In this document: piece by piece, positions 6,953 through 13,113 of the stretch
Position numbering within the stretch: position 1 is the first letter of the stretch
Layout: each line of letters begins with the position of its first letter
NCBI GenBank assembly: GCA_050734915.1
Contig: JBOHUX010000012.1
Span: 1 to 24,569 of the forward strand
Direction of reading: 5' to 3'
DNA: 24,569 nt
Source of the DNA: JBOHUX01 sp050734915
GTDB lineage: Bacteria; Chloroflexota; Dormibacteria; Dormibacterales; Dormibacteraceae
Program-made: the position numbers and the translations under genes
The notes under the pieces: model-generated
Databases searched by the model: none
The model's input: the letters and a program-made list of their open reading frames with translations, nothing else
Told to the model about the DNA's origin: nothing

Positions 6953-7951
6953 TCAGGACATCTCGACCACGAATCTGCCGACCACGTCGCCGGCCTGGAG
7001 CCTGCGCATCGCTTCGTTGATCTGGTCCAGGGCCACCCTCTCGACCCGAGGCGTGACCTGGCCCCGCTCCAGCGCCCGGAGGACGTCCCGGACGTCGCGG
7101 GTGGTGCCCGCGCGGGAGCCGATCAGAGAGACCTCCTTGAGGACCAGCTGCTGGGAGTCGAGCCCGTACTCGACTCCCGGCGCCCAGCCGTTGCAGATCA
7201 GGCGGCCGCCCGGGGTGATCGCCCGGGCGGCGGTGTCCAGGCCGCCCCGCGATCCCGAGGCTTCGTAGACGACGTCGGCCCCGCCCGAGGACCACTCGAC
7301 CAGACTCTCCACCTGGTCGGGCGACACCGCCACCTCCGCCCCGCTCTGGAGCGCCTCCGCGCGGTGGCTGTCCACGAGATCGATCGCAGCCACCCGCGCG
7401 CCCGCCGCGCGCGCGATCTGGATCGCGCTGAGGCCCAGCCCCCCGGCGCCCACCACCACCACCGTCTCACCGGCTCGGACCTTTCCGCGCACGATCAGCG
7501 CCCGCCAGGGCGAGAGCACCGCGTCCATCCCCACCGCCGCCGATTCGAAGGCCACGCCGTCGCCGAAGGGGATCGCGGAACCGATCGGGACGGCGATGTA
7601 CTCCGCCAACCCACCATCGCGGTTGAATCCGTACCGGGGGGGCCGGGGGCAGAGCGTCTCCTCGCCGAGCAGGCACCACCGGCATTCTCCGCAAGGCTGG
7701 AAGACGTGGACGGCCACCCTCTCGCCCTTCCTCATGCCGCCGACGTCCTCGGCCAGCTCTCCGGCGATCTCGTGTCCGGGGATGATCGGAAGCGGCGTTT
7801 CGGGGAAGGTCCCCGCCCAGATCTTGAGGTCGGTCCGACAGATCCCGGTGGCCCGGACCCTGACCAGGCACTCGCCGGGACCCGGGTCGGGGACGGGCAC
7901 GTCGACGATCTCGTAGGGCTCCGAGAAGCGGCGGATGACTGCGGCCTTCAT
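6953..7951 (-). CDS. Zinc-dependent alcohol dehydrogenase family protein (MDR)
   Basis: Medium-chain dehydrogenase/reductase, 332 aa, oxidising an alcohol or polyol with NAD(P). Catalytic zinc ligands are Cys38 (GICRTD), His60 and Glu61 (PGHE). The structural zinc lobe has Cys87, Cys90, Cys93 and Cys101 in the usual C-x2-C-x2-C-x7-C spacing. The Rossmann motif GAGGLG is at 168-173, and Asp191 at the end of the second strand suggests NAD. ATG 7951 has GGAAGAG seven bases upstream and gives the usual MKA start. It begins 37 bases after the end of the frameshifted amidohydrolase, so the two were probably co-transcribed. The substrate is not identifiable. Confidence 0.92.
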   Translation of the reverse strand: MKAAVIRRFSEPYEIVDVPVPDPGPGECLVRVRATGICRTDLKIWAGTFPETPLPIIPGHEIAGELAEDVGGMRKGERVAVHVFQPCGECRWCLLGEETLCPRPPRYGFNRDGGLAEYIAVPIGSAIPFGDGVAFESAAVGMDAVLSPWRALIVRGKVRAGETVVVVGAGGLGLSAIQIARAAGARVAAIDLVDSHRAEALQSGAEVAVSPDQVESLVEWSSGGADVVYEASGSRGGLDTAARAITPGGRLICNGWAPGVEYGLDSQQLVLKEVSLIGSRAGTTRDVRDVLRALERGQVTPRVERVALDQINEAMRRLQAGDVVGRFVVEMS

Positions 7952-7988
7952 GATCTGGCTCTTCCATGCGGACACGGCGGTTGGCCCT

Positions 7989-8859
7989 TCACCGACGCCA
8001 CCGCAACCATTCCTCGATCCCCCGTCCCAGGATCCACTCGCGATCTGAGGGGGTCAGGAACTCCATCTCGTCCACGAACGATCTCCCCTCCGCGTAGGGG
8101 CAGGGAAGCCGGGTCAGGTCCGTTCCCCAGAAGACCCGGTCCGCGCCAAACGCCTCCAGCAGCCGCCGGAAGGGCTCGTGAAGGCTCGGGAAAGGGTATG
8201 GCTCGCTGACCGCGCAGGGCAGCGCCGTCGCCTTGACGGCGACGTTGGGAAGTGTCGACATGGCGAGGATGGGTTCGAAGAGGGGCAGGAGCGGGACGTC
8301 CCGGACCTCGACCTCGAGCCCGACGTGATCGATGACCACCGGGAGCCCGGGATGGTCGCGCGCGATCCGCGGCGGGCTGGCCGGGGGCGTAGATCATGAC
8401 GGGCGTCGCCGACGCCTCCAACTCCGGCCAGAGCCAGTCCGCGGTGCCGTCGGTCAGCCACCGCGCCGACCTCGGGGCGGTGAACGTAAGCCTGACTCCA
8501 AGTCCCCCCGGCGCCCCGCGCAGAGCACCCAGCGCGGCCCGGCCGGCAGGCTGCTCCAGGCTGATCCGCCCCGCCCACGCGAACCGGTCCGGATGGTCAC
8601 GGGCCGCCTGCTCGACGAGATCGTTGCGGTCCCCCTCCCAGGAGGGGGGGACGAGCACCGCCCGGTCGATTCCCGCCTCATCCATTGCCTCGAGCAGCTC
8701 GTCGGCGCCCAGGGGGCGATCGCGATGGACGTACAACGAGCCGGCCGGAGCCCAGGGTCGGAGGAGGGTTTCCGCGCCCCAGATATGGACCTGGGCGTCG
8801 ACGACGCGCGGCTTCCGATTTCCCCCGGCCGCTGGCCCGCCTTGAGGTGCGCCCGTCAC
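7989..8859 (-). pseudogene. Amidohydrolase family gene interrupted by a frameshift
   Basis: Two minus-strand frames together make one amidohydrolase of about 290 aa. The first, from GTG 8859, carries VVDAQVHIWG and runs in frame to TPVMIYAPGQP. The second continues with RIARDHPGLP, VVIDHVGLEV, VFWGTD and EWLRWRR to the stop at 7989. Moving between them needs one base to be skipped at about 8371-8387, next to a run of five G (8383-8387). The first-strand motif is Gln-Val-His rather than His-x-His, and a Tyr stands where strand 5 often has His, so even the intact protein might bind metal poorly or not at all. Conservation of the second half suggests a recent mutation or a sequencing error. The start lacks a clear Shine-Dalgarno. 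Confidence 0.8.
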
Positions 8860-9040
8860 CGATCGCGCGCCCGGTCCGGGCCGAACCGGGCCGACGGCGA
8901 ACCGGCCCGGATGACCGCCTGACCGGGATCCGCGAAGAGGGGATCCGGAAGCGGGCCGTCGAACACGGGCCAGAGCATAGCGCGACGCCTGACGCGGCGT
9001 GCTGGCCCCCGGCTCATCGCGGAGCCCCTATACTGCCGGC
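8860..9040. promoter_or_regulatory. Divergent regulatory region with repeats and alternative hairpins
   Basis: 181 bases separate the frameshifted amidohydrolase (-) from a VOC gene (+). CCGGGCCG occurs at 8876-8883 and 8886-8893; either copy can pair with CGGCCCGG at 8903-8910, giving two mutually exclusive hairpins just upstream of the minus-strand start. GGGATCCG is repeated at 8925-8932 and 8940-8947 with a 15-base period. The region ends in a -10-like box next to the VOC start. No gene-like frame is present. Confidence 0.4.
9029..9034 (+). promoter_or_regulatory. -10 box (TATACT) of a probable leaderless promoter
   Basis: TATACT fits the TANNNT pattern and ends six bases before GTG 9041, which places the expected transcription start at or within a base or two of the start codon. 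No Shine-Dalgarno lies between, and no -35 hexamer is recognisable. Leaderless transcripts of this kind are common in Actinobacteria and some other phyla. Confidence 0.5.
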
Positions 9041-9418
9041 GTGGCGAACGTCCGCTTCGATCACTTCGCGATCGCGGTGAGCAGGTGGGAGGAGACCTCC
9101 GCCTTCTATCGTGACCTGCTCGGCGCCGAGGTCGTCGAGCATACCCCTGGCCACCACGCGTTCAGGTGGGCCGGGAACCAGATCAACGTGGTCGGGCCGT
9201 CGCCCTTCGCGCATCCCCGGGAGGAGATCGTCGCCGGCAGCGCGGACATGTGCTTCGTCTGGCCGGGCCCGGTCGAGGAGGCGCAGAGCTACCTCGAGAC
9301 CCGGGGCGTCGAGATCATCGCCGGGCCCATGTCGCGTCCCGGCGCGGGCGGGCCGGGGATGAGCGTCTACTTCCGGGATCCCGAGGGCAACCTGCTGGAG
9401 TTCATCTCCTATCCGTAG
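9041..9418 (+). CDS. VOC family (glyoxalase/bleomycin-resistance type) protein
   Basis: Small one-domain VOC protein, 125 aa. The paired beta-alpha-beta-beta-beta modules are visible. The first metal-ligand position is His8 (FDHFAIAV) and the last is Glu120 (GNLLEF), with FYRDLLGAEV and YFRDPEGN as the usual landmarks. GTG 9041 was chosen because family similarity starts at MANVRFDHFAI and a -10 box sits immediately upstream; an in-frame upstream start at 8999 would overlap that box. VOC proteins include lyases, isomerases, dioxygenases and binding proteins, so no reaction can be assigned. It is convergent with the short-chain dehydrogenase and separated from it by a long hairpin. Confidence 0.88.
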   Translation: MANVRFDHFAIAVSRWEETSAFYRDLLGAEVVEHTPGHHAFRWAGNQINVVGPSPFAHPREEIVAGSADMCFVWPGPVEEAQSYLETRGVEIIAGPMSRPGAGGPGMSVYFRDPEGNLLEFISYP

Positions 9419-9460
9419 CTGACGCCCGCCCCTCGAATCGCGCCCGCCCCGCGTCCATGC

Positions 9461-9499
9461 CGGCCGTCCGTCTCGCCCGCTGGCGAGTCACGGCGGCCG
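9461..9499. terminator. Long imperfect hairpin between convergent genes
   Basis: The core stem CTCGCC (9472-9477) / GGCGAG (9482-9487) has a four-base loop CGCT. It extends outward through CCGT (9468-9471) / ACGG (9490-9493) and CGGCCG (9461-9466) / CGGCCG (9494-9499), with only T9467 and TC 9488-9489 unpaired. This makes a 16-pair stem between the VOC gene and the minus-strand dehydrogenase. No T-tract follows in either direction. Confidence 0.6.
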
Positions 9500-9531
9500 T
9501 CAACGGATCTCTCCCGCGCCCCGCGCGGCGG

Positions 9532-10299
9532 TCAGGTCGCGTTGAAGCCGCCGTCTACGCGGAGCGTGAACCCGGTGATCCACCTCGCCGCCTCCGAGGC
9601 CAGGAAGAGGGTCGGGCCGACCTGGGATTCGGCGGGGAGGACCTCGCCCATCGGGATCCGCCTCAGCGTCGCCTGCCGCCGTTCGGGGTCGTCGAGAACG
9701 TCCTGGTTGAGCGGGGTGTCGGTGAAGCCCGGAGCGACGGCGTTGACGTTCACTCCCCGGCCGCTCCACTCGATCGCGAGCACCTTGGTGAGCCCGACCA
9801 CGGCATGCTTGGAGGGCGTGTAGGCGGGGTAGCCGGCGAAGCCGTGGAAGCCCGCCCCGGAGGCGAAGTTGATGATCTTCCCCCTTCCCTCCCTCAGCAT
9901 CGCCGGCGCCACGGCGCGGCAGGCGAGCCAGGTGCCCTTGAGGTTGACGTCCACCTGCTGCTCCCAGACGTCCAGCGGCTGCTCGAGGGCGGGCATGCGA
10001 CGGATGACGCCGGCCAGGTTGACGAGCACGTCGATGCGACCGAACTCGGCCAGCGCCCGCTTCACCAACGCCTCCAGGTCGGCGGCGCGACGGACGTCCA
10101 CCGTCATGGCGAGAGCCCGATGGCCGCGCGCGCGGACCTCCTCGGCTAGCTCCTCCAGCGGCGTCTTGGCCACGTCGGCGAGGGCGAGGTCGGCGCCCGC
10201 CTCCGCGAAGGCGAGCGCGATCGGCCGTCCGAGGCCGCCCGTGGGTCCGGTGATGACCACCGCCTGGCCGCTGAAATCGAAGGGGTTGGCAAGCGGCAT
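9532..10299 (-). CDS. Short-chain dehydrogenase/reductase (classical SDR, gluconate 5-dehydrogenase/FabG-like)
   Basis: NAD(P)-dependent oxidoreductase, 255 aa, the classical SDR size. The cofactor motif TGPTGGLG is at 17-24; Asp42 at the end of the second strand favours NAD(H). The catalytic set is Asn119, Ser147, Tyr160 and Lys164 (YTPSK), and the C-terminus has the family's ITGFTLRVDGGF. The usual NNAG segment reads VNLAG. ATG 10299 has no Shine-Dalgarno but a TAGACT box nine bases upstream, so it may be leaderless. It is divergent from the CoA-transferase gene. SDR sequence alone does not reveal the alcohol or ketone substrate. Confidence 0.92.
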   Translation of the reverse strand: MPLANPFDFSGQAVVITGPTGGLGRPIALAFAEAGADLALADVAKTPLEELAEEVRARGHRALAMTVDVRRAADLEALVKRALAEFGRIDVLVNLAGVIRRMPALEQPLDVWEQQVDVNLKGTWLACRAVAPAMLREGRGKIINFASGAGFHGFAGYPAYTPSKHAVVGLTKVLAIEWSGRGVNVNAVAPGFTDTPLNQDVLDDPERRQATLRRIPMGEVLPAESQVGPTLFLASEAARWITGFTLRVDGGFNAT

Positions 10300-10308
10300 G
10301 TCGCTGCC

Positions 10309-10314
10309 AGTCTA
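10309..10314 (-). promoter_or_regulatory. -10 box (TAGACT) close to the short-chain dehydrogenase start
   Basis: On the minus strand TAGACT ends nine bases before ATG 10299. This leaves a leader of zero to about three bases and no room for a Shine-Dalgarno. The arrangement resembles the -10 boxes before the VOC gene at 9041 and the dehydrogenase at 19532. No -35 is evident. Confidence 0.4.
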
Positions 10315-10455
10315 TTCAGGTCCGGCCGCCGACCGCGTCGAGATCGGCCGCCTGCCGAACCCCGGGCGCCGATCTCTATATCCTGGATCGATGATCGGGG
10401 GGTGCCGAGAGTCCGTTCGCATGCCCGGCCGCCGATGACGCGAGGCTGACGCGGC

Positions 10456-11643
10456 TTGGCCCTCCCCTTGCCCCTCGAAGGCGTCACCGTGGTCGCCGTC
10501 GAGCAGGCCGTCGCCGCCCCCTTGGCGACCCGGCAGCTGGCCGACCTGGGAGCGAGGGTGATCAAGATCGAGCGACCCGGTTCGGGCGACTTCGCGCGCG
10601 CCTACGACACCACCGTGGCCGGGATGTCGAGCCACTTCGTCTGGACCAACCGCTCCAAGGAGTCGCTGACCCTCAACCTCAAGGACCCGGACGGGCTCGC
10701 CATCCTGGTCCAGCTGATCTCCCAAGCGGACGTCTTCGTCCAGAACCTGGCGCCGGGGGCGGCGGAGACACTGGGCCTGGGGGCGGAGAGGCTGCGGTCC
10801 GATCACCCGGCCCTGATCGTCTGCGACATCTCCGGCTACGGGAGCGGGGGCGCCTACCGGGACCGCCGCGCCTACGACCTCCTGATCCAGTGCGAGACCG
10901 GGCTGCTGTCGATCACCGGCAGCCCGGAATCGCCGGCCAAGGCCGGGATCTCGGTGGCCGACATCGCGGCCGCGATGTACGCGCTGTCCGGGATCCTGGT
11001 CGCCCTGTACCGGCGGGAGCGCACCGGCGCGGGCGCCGCGCTCGAGGTCTCGGTGTTCGACGCCCTGGCGGAGTGGATGGGCTACCCTGCCCACTTCACC
11101 GCCGGCTCGGGAACCCCGCCCCCCCGCACCGGCGCCCGCCACGCCGCCATCGTCCCCTACGGGCCCTTCCCTTCGGCGAAGGGCCCGGCGCTGTTCCTCG
11201 CCGTCCAGAATGAGCGGGAGTGGTGGCGCTTCTGCGAGATGGTGCTGGAGCGGCCGGACCTGGCCACCGACCCCCGCTACGTGAGCAACCCCGACCGGGT
11301 GGCCAACCGGGCCGAACTGGAGGCTGTGATCGGGAAGGCGATGGCCGCCATGCCCAGGGACGAGGCGGAGAGCCGGCTCGAGGCGGCGGGGATCGCCTTC
11401 GCCCATCTCAACGACATGGCCGGCTTCATCGATCACCCTCAGCTCACCTCGCGGCACCGCTGGCAGGAGATCGATACCCCCGGCGGCCGGGTGCCGGCAC
11501 TGCTCCCCCCCTGGATCATGGGCGGCTTCGAGCCGACGATGGGACCTGTGCCGGCGGTGGGCGAGCACACCCAGGAGATCCTCGCCGAGCTGGGCATAGA
11601 TCCCGGAAGGATCGCGGATCTGGGGCGGCAGGGAACCATCTGA
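10456..11643 (+). CDS. Class III CoA-transferase (CaiB/BaiF family)
   Basis: Family III CoA-transferase, 395 aa, moving CoA between an acyl-CoA donor and a carboxylic acid; the family also includes alpha-methylacyl-CoA racemases. LEGVTVVAVEQ, LADLGARVIKIERPGSGD and the NRSKESLTLNLKDPDG segment are diagnostic. The expected nucleophile is Asp141 in RRAYDLLIQ. The protein is interlocked-dimer sized. TTG 10456 has GAGG about ten bases upstream; TTG 10468 is an equally plausible start four codons later. It is divergent from the short-chain dehydrogenase and is followed by a VOC gene. It could activate the acid handled by the acyl-CoA dehydrogenase of the neighbouring six-gene operon; this link is inference from proximity. 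Confidence 0.9.
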   Translation: MALPLPLEGVTVVAVEQAVAAPLATRQLADLGARVIKIERPGSGDFARAYDTTVAGMSSHFVWTNRSKESLTLNLKDPDGLAILVQLISQADVFVQNLAPGAAETLGLGAERLRSDHPALIVCDISGYGSGGAYRDRRAYDLLIQCETGLLSITGSPESPAKAGISVADIAAAMYALSGILVALYRRERTGAGAALEVSVFDALAEWMGYPAHFTAGSGTPPPRTGARHAAIVPYGPFPSAKGPALFLAVQNEREWWRFCEMVLERPDLATDPRYVSNPDRVANRAELEAVIGKAMAAMPRDEAESRLEAAGIAFAHLNDMAGFIDHPQLTSRHRWQEIDTPGGRVPALLPPWIMGGFEPTMGPVPAVGEHTQEILAELGIDPGRIADLGRQGTI

Positions 11644-11781
11644 TCAGCCCGTGAGCGCGACGCGCGCCGGCGGCGACAGGATCGGGCGTTCCCTCGGCGC
11701 CAGCAGGATGCGCCTCTCATCAGGGACCAGGCCGGTTCACCGGCAACCGGCGGCTGCCAGGCATGGTCAAGGCGGTCTGCC

Positions 11782-11797
11782 GGGCCGCTCGCGGCCC
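11782..11797 (+). terminator. GC-rich hairpin downstream of the CoA-transferase gene
   Basis: Perfect 7-base arms (GGGCCGC / GCGGCCC) with a two-base centre, folding as a six-pair stem with loop CTCG. It lies about 140 bases after the CoA-transferase stop and immediately before the -10-like box of the VOC gene. No T-tract follows, so terminator function is tentative. Confidence 0.4.
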
Positions 11798-11802
11798 CCC
11801 GT

Positions 11803-11808
11803 TAGAAT
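11803..11808 (+). promoter_or_regulatory. -10 box (TAGAAT) upstream of the second VOC gene
   Basis: TAGAAT fits the -10 consensus and ends 18 bases before ATG 11827. The resulting leader would be about 10-12 bases and would include a weak AGGA site at 11815-11818. No -35 hexamer is clear. It suggests the VOC gene is not wholly dependent on readthrough from the CoA-transferase. Confidence 0.4.
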
Positions 11809-11826
11809 CCGAGCAGGACGGTTCCC

Positions 11827-12309
11827 ATGGTAGGCATCAGTCTCAACCACGTCAGCATCAGCGCCCGGGACCTGGGTGTGTCGACGCGCTTCTACCGGGA
11901 CTTCTTGGGCCTGGAGCCCGTCCCCACTCCCAACTTCGGATTCCCCGTCCAGTGGATGCGGATCGGCGATCTCCAGCTCCATCTCTTCGTGCAGCCGGTG
12001 GAGGCCCCGCGGTTCCACCACGTCGCCATCACCGTCGACGACTTCGAAGCCTGCTACCGGCGGGCGGCAGAGATGGGGATCTGGGATCGGGAGACCTTCG
12101 GCCACCACGTCTACGAGCTTCCCGGGGGCTGCGCGCAGATGTACGTCCGGGACCCGGCGGGCAACTGCATCGAGATCGACTGGCCGGACGCGGCCGGCCT
12201 CGACCGAACGGTCGTCACCGACCTCCGCCGGCTCGAGGACCGCGATCCCCAGTCCGACCTCAACCGGCGCTCGACGCTCTTCCTGACCGCCCGCGCCACC
12301 CGGTGCTGA
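11827..12309 (+). CDS. VOC family protein with a complete metal-ligand set
   Basis: Glyoxalase-fold protein, 160 aa. Likely metal ligands are His8 (LNHVSI), His52 (LHLFVQ), His64 or His65 (HHVAITVDD) and Glu116 (GNCIEIDW). DRE/YRDFLGLEP and YVRDPAGN are the family landmarks. About 35 polar residues follow the fold at the C-terminus. ATG 11827 has an AGGA eight bases upstream. Unlike the smaller VOC protein at 9041, all ligand positions are filled, so a lyase, isomerase or dioxygenase activity is possible; the methylmalonyl-CoA epimerase group is one option given the acyl-CoA genes nearby, but nothing in the sequence settles it. Convergent with the cyclase gene. Confidence 0.88.
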   Translation: MVGISLNHVSISARDLGVSTRFYRDFLGLEPVPTPNFGFPVQWMRIGDLQLHLFVQPVEAPRFHHVAITVDDFEACYRRAAEMGIWDRETFGHHVYELPGGCAQMYVRDPAGNCIEIDWPDAAGLDRTVVTDLRRLEDRDPQSDLNRRSTLFLTARATRC

Positions 12310-12317
12310 TCCGGCCC

Positions 12318-12336
12318 GAGGCCGCCCTCAGGCCTC
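12318..12336. terminator. Hairpin at the VOC/cyclase convergent junction
   Basis: GAGGCC (12318-12323) and GGCCTC (12331-12336) form a six-pair stem with a seven-base loop, overlapping the minus-strand cyclase stop codon (12328-12330). Position and composition match the hairpin at 5735-5760. No T-tract. Confidence 0.45.
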
Positions 12337-13113
12337 CCACAGCGCGAAGATGCGGACGGGCGAGGCCGTGCAGCCGACCAGGCGCAGCGGCACCACCATC
12401 AGCGAGAACCCCTCGTGCCGGGGGATCCGTTCGATGTTGTTGACAAGCTCGGTGTGGTTGACGAGATACTCGGCGTGGGTCCGGTGGTTGGGGTAGGTGA
12501 GGTCGGCCGGGCTATCCGTCGAAACCGCGTCGGTGAGGACGTTGACGACGCCCTGGTCGAGGATCCACCGCGAGGCCTCCTCGTCGAGCCCCGGATAGAG
12601 GCTCAGGTAGGCCAGTGGGTCGTCCCAGCGGCGGGCGGCGCCGGTGTAATACATCAGCGAGCCGCCCGCGGGAACGCGCCCGACGCCGGCCGCCCCGAGG
12701 GCGGCGCGGACCCGGGAGAGCGTGATGTGGGTCCTCGGCTCGACGTCGGAGACATCGATCCAGACCGCCTCCGTGAAGCAGTTCTCGATCGAGAAGGCCT
12801 CACTGGTGAGGTCGGGCCGGTCGGGATTGAAGTGGTAGACGGCGTCCATGTGCGTCGAGTCGTGGTCGCAGAGCGCGATGCCCTTGACCGCGTAGCCGCG
12901 GAAGGGGGTGTCGCCAAGGCGCAGGCGGGACTCGGAGTGGGTCATGTGGTCCCAGATGGCGACCTTCATGTGTCCGGGATAGACGGGGATGTCCGGGGAG
13001 ATCTCCCGCGAGAGGTCGAGCACCTTGAGGCGCCTGCCCAGCAAGGTGACCTCAGCCAGGTCCCGGTAGAGTCTGGGCTCCGGGTGGGCGCCCCCCACGG
13101 CGGCCTCGCTCAC
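12328..13113 (-). CDS. Cyclase family protein (kynurenine formamidase-like metal-dependent hydrolase)
   Basis: Member of the cyclase family (KynB, isatin hydrolase and related metal-dependent hydrolases that open amide or lactone-like bonds), 261 aa. The N-terminal signature DLSREISPDIPVYPGH is typical. The metal motif H-x-G/S-T-H-x-D-x3-H is present as His84, Ser86, Thr87, His88, Asp90 and His94; Ser replaces the common Gly. GTG 13113 overlaps the stop of the preceding gene as GTGA; the long frame upstream is an artefact. It is the last gene of the six-gene minus-strand operon. Kynurenine itself is unlikely as a substrate because no kynurenine genes are near. Ring-opening or amide hydrolysis in the same pathway is the reasonable inference. 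Confidence 0.9.
   Translation of the reverse strand: MSEAAVGGAHPEPRLYRDLAEVTLLGRRLKVLDLSREISPDIPVYPGHMKVAIWDHMTHSESRLRLGDTPFRGYAVKGIALCDHDSTHMDAVYHFNPDRPDLTSEAFSIENCFTEAVWIDVSDVEPRTHITLSRVRAALGAAGVGRVPAGGSLMYYTGAARRWDDPLAYLSLYPGLDEEASRWILDQGVVNVLTDAVSTDSPADLTYPNHRTHAEYLVNHTELVNNIERIPRHEGFSLMVVPLRLVGCTASPVRIFALWEA

Larger units (their letters stand above)
11644..11826. other. Structured intergenic region between CoA-transferase and VOC genes
   Basis: 183 bases without a credible gene. A long-range stem pairs GACCAGGCC (11725-11733) with GGCATGGTC (11760-11768) with one mismatch, enclosing CCGGCAACCGG (11740-11750). A tight GC hairpin follows (GGGCCGC 11782-11788, GCGGCCC 11791-11797). This may be the 3' end of the CoA-transferase transcript or a structured leader of the VOC gene. 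The GGCAACC core superficially resembles SAM-I riboswitches but the remaining parts do not match. Confidence 0.35.

Noticed and set aside
6053..8209. 718-codon open frame on the + strand
   Set aside because: It runs antisense to the amidohydrolase, the dehydrogenase and the frameshifted amidohydrolase, whose motifs are unmistakable. Long antisense frames are expected at this GC content, and its translation is low-complexity with no family features.
10312..11568. 418-codon - strand frame
   Set aside because: Antisense to the CaiB/BaiF CoA-transferase and biased in composition; no recognisable motif.
11721..11800. A genuine SAM-I riboswitch
   Set aside because: Only a GGCAACC-like core and a few flanking bases match; P1 and the 5' arm of P2 are missing, and the adjacent genes are not methionine-related. 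Kept only as a structured-RNA finding.
12328..13113. Kynurenine formamidase of tryptophan degradation
   Set aside because: Family match only; no tryptophan dioxygenase or kynureninase is nearby, and the operon content points to acyl-CoA chemistry.
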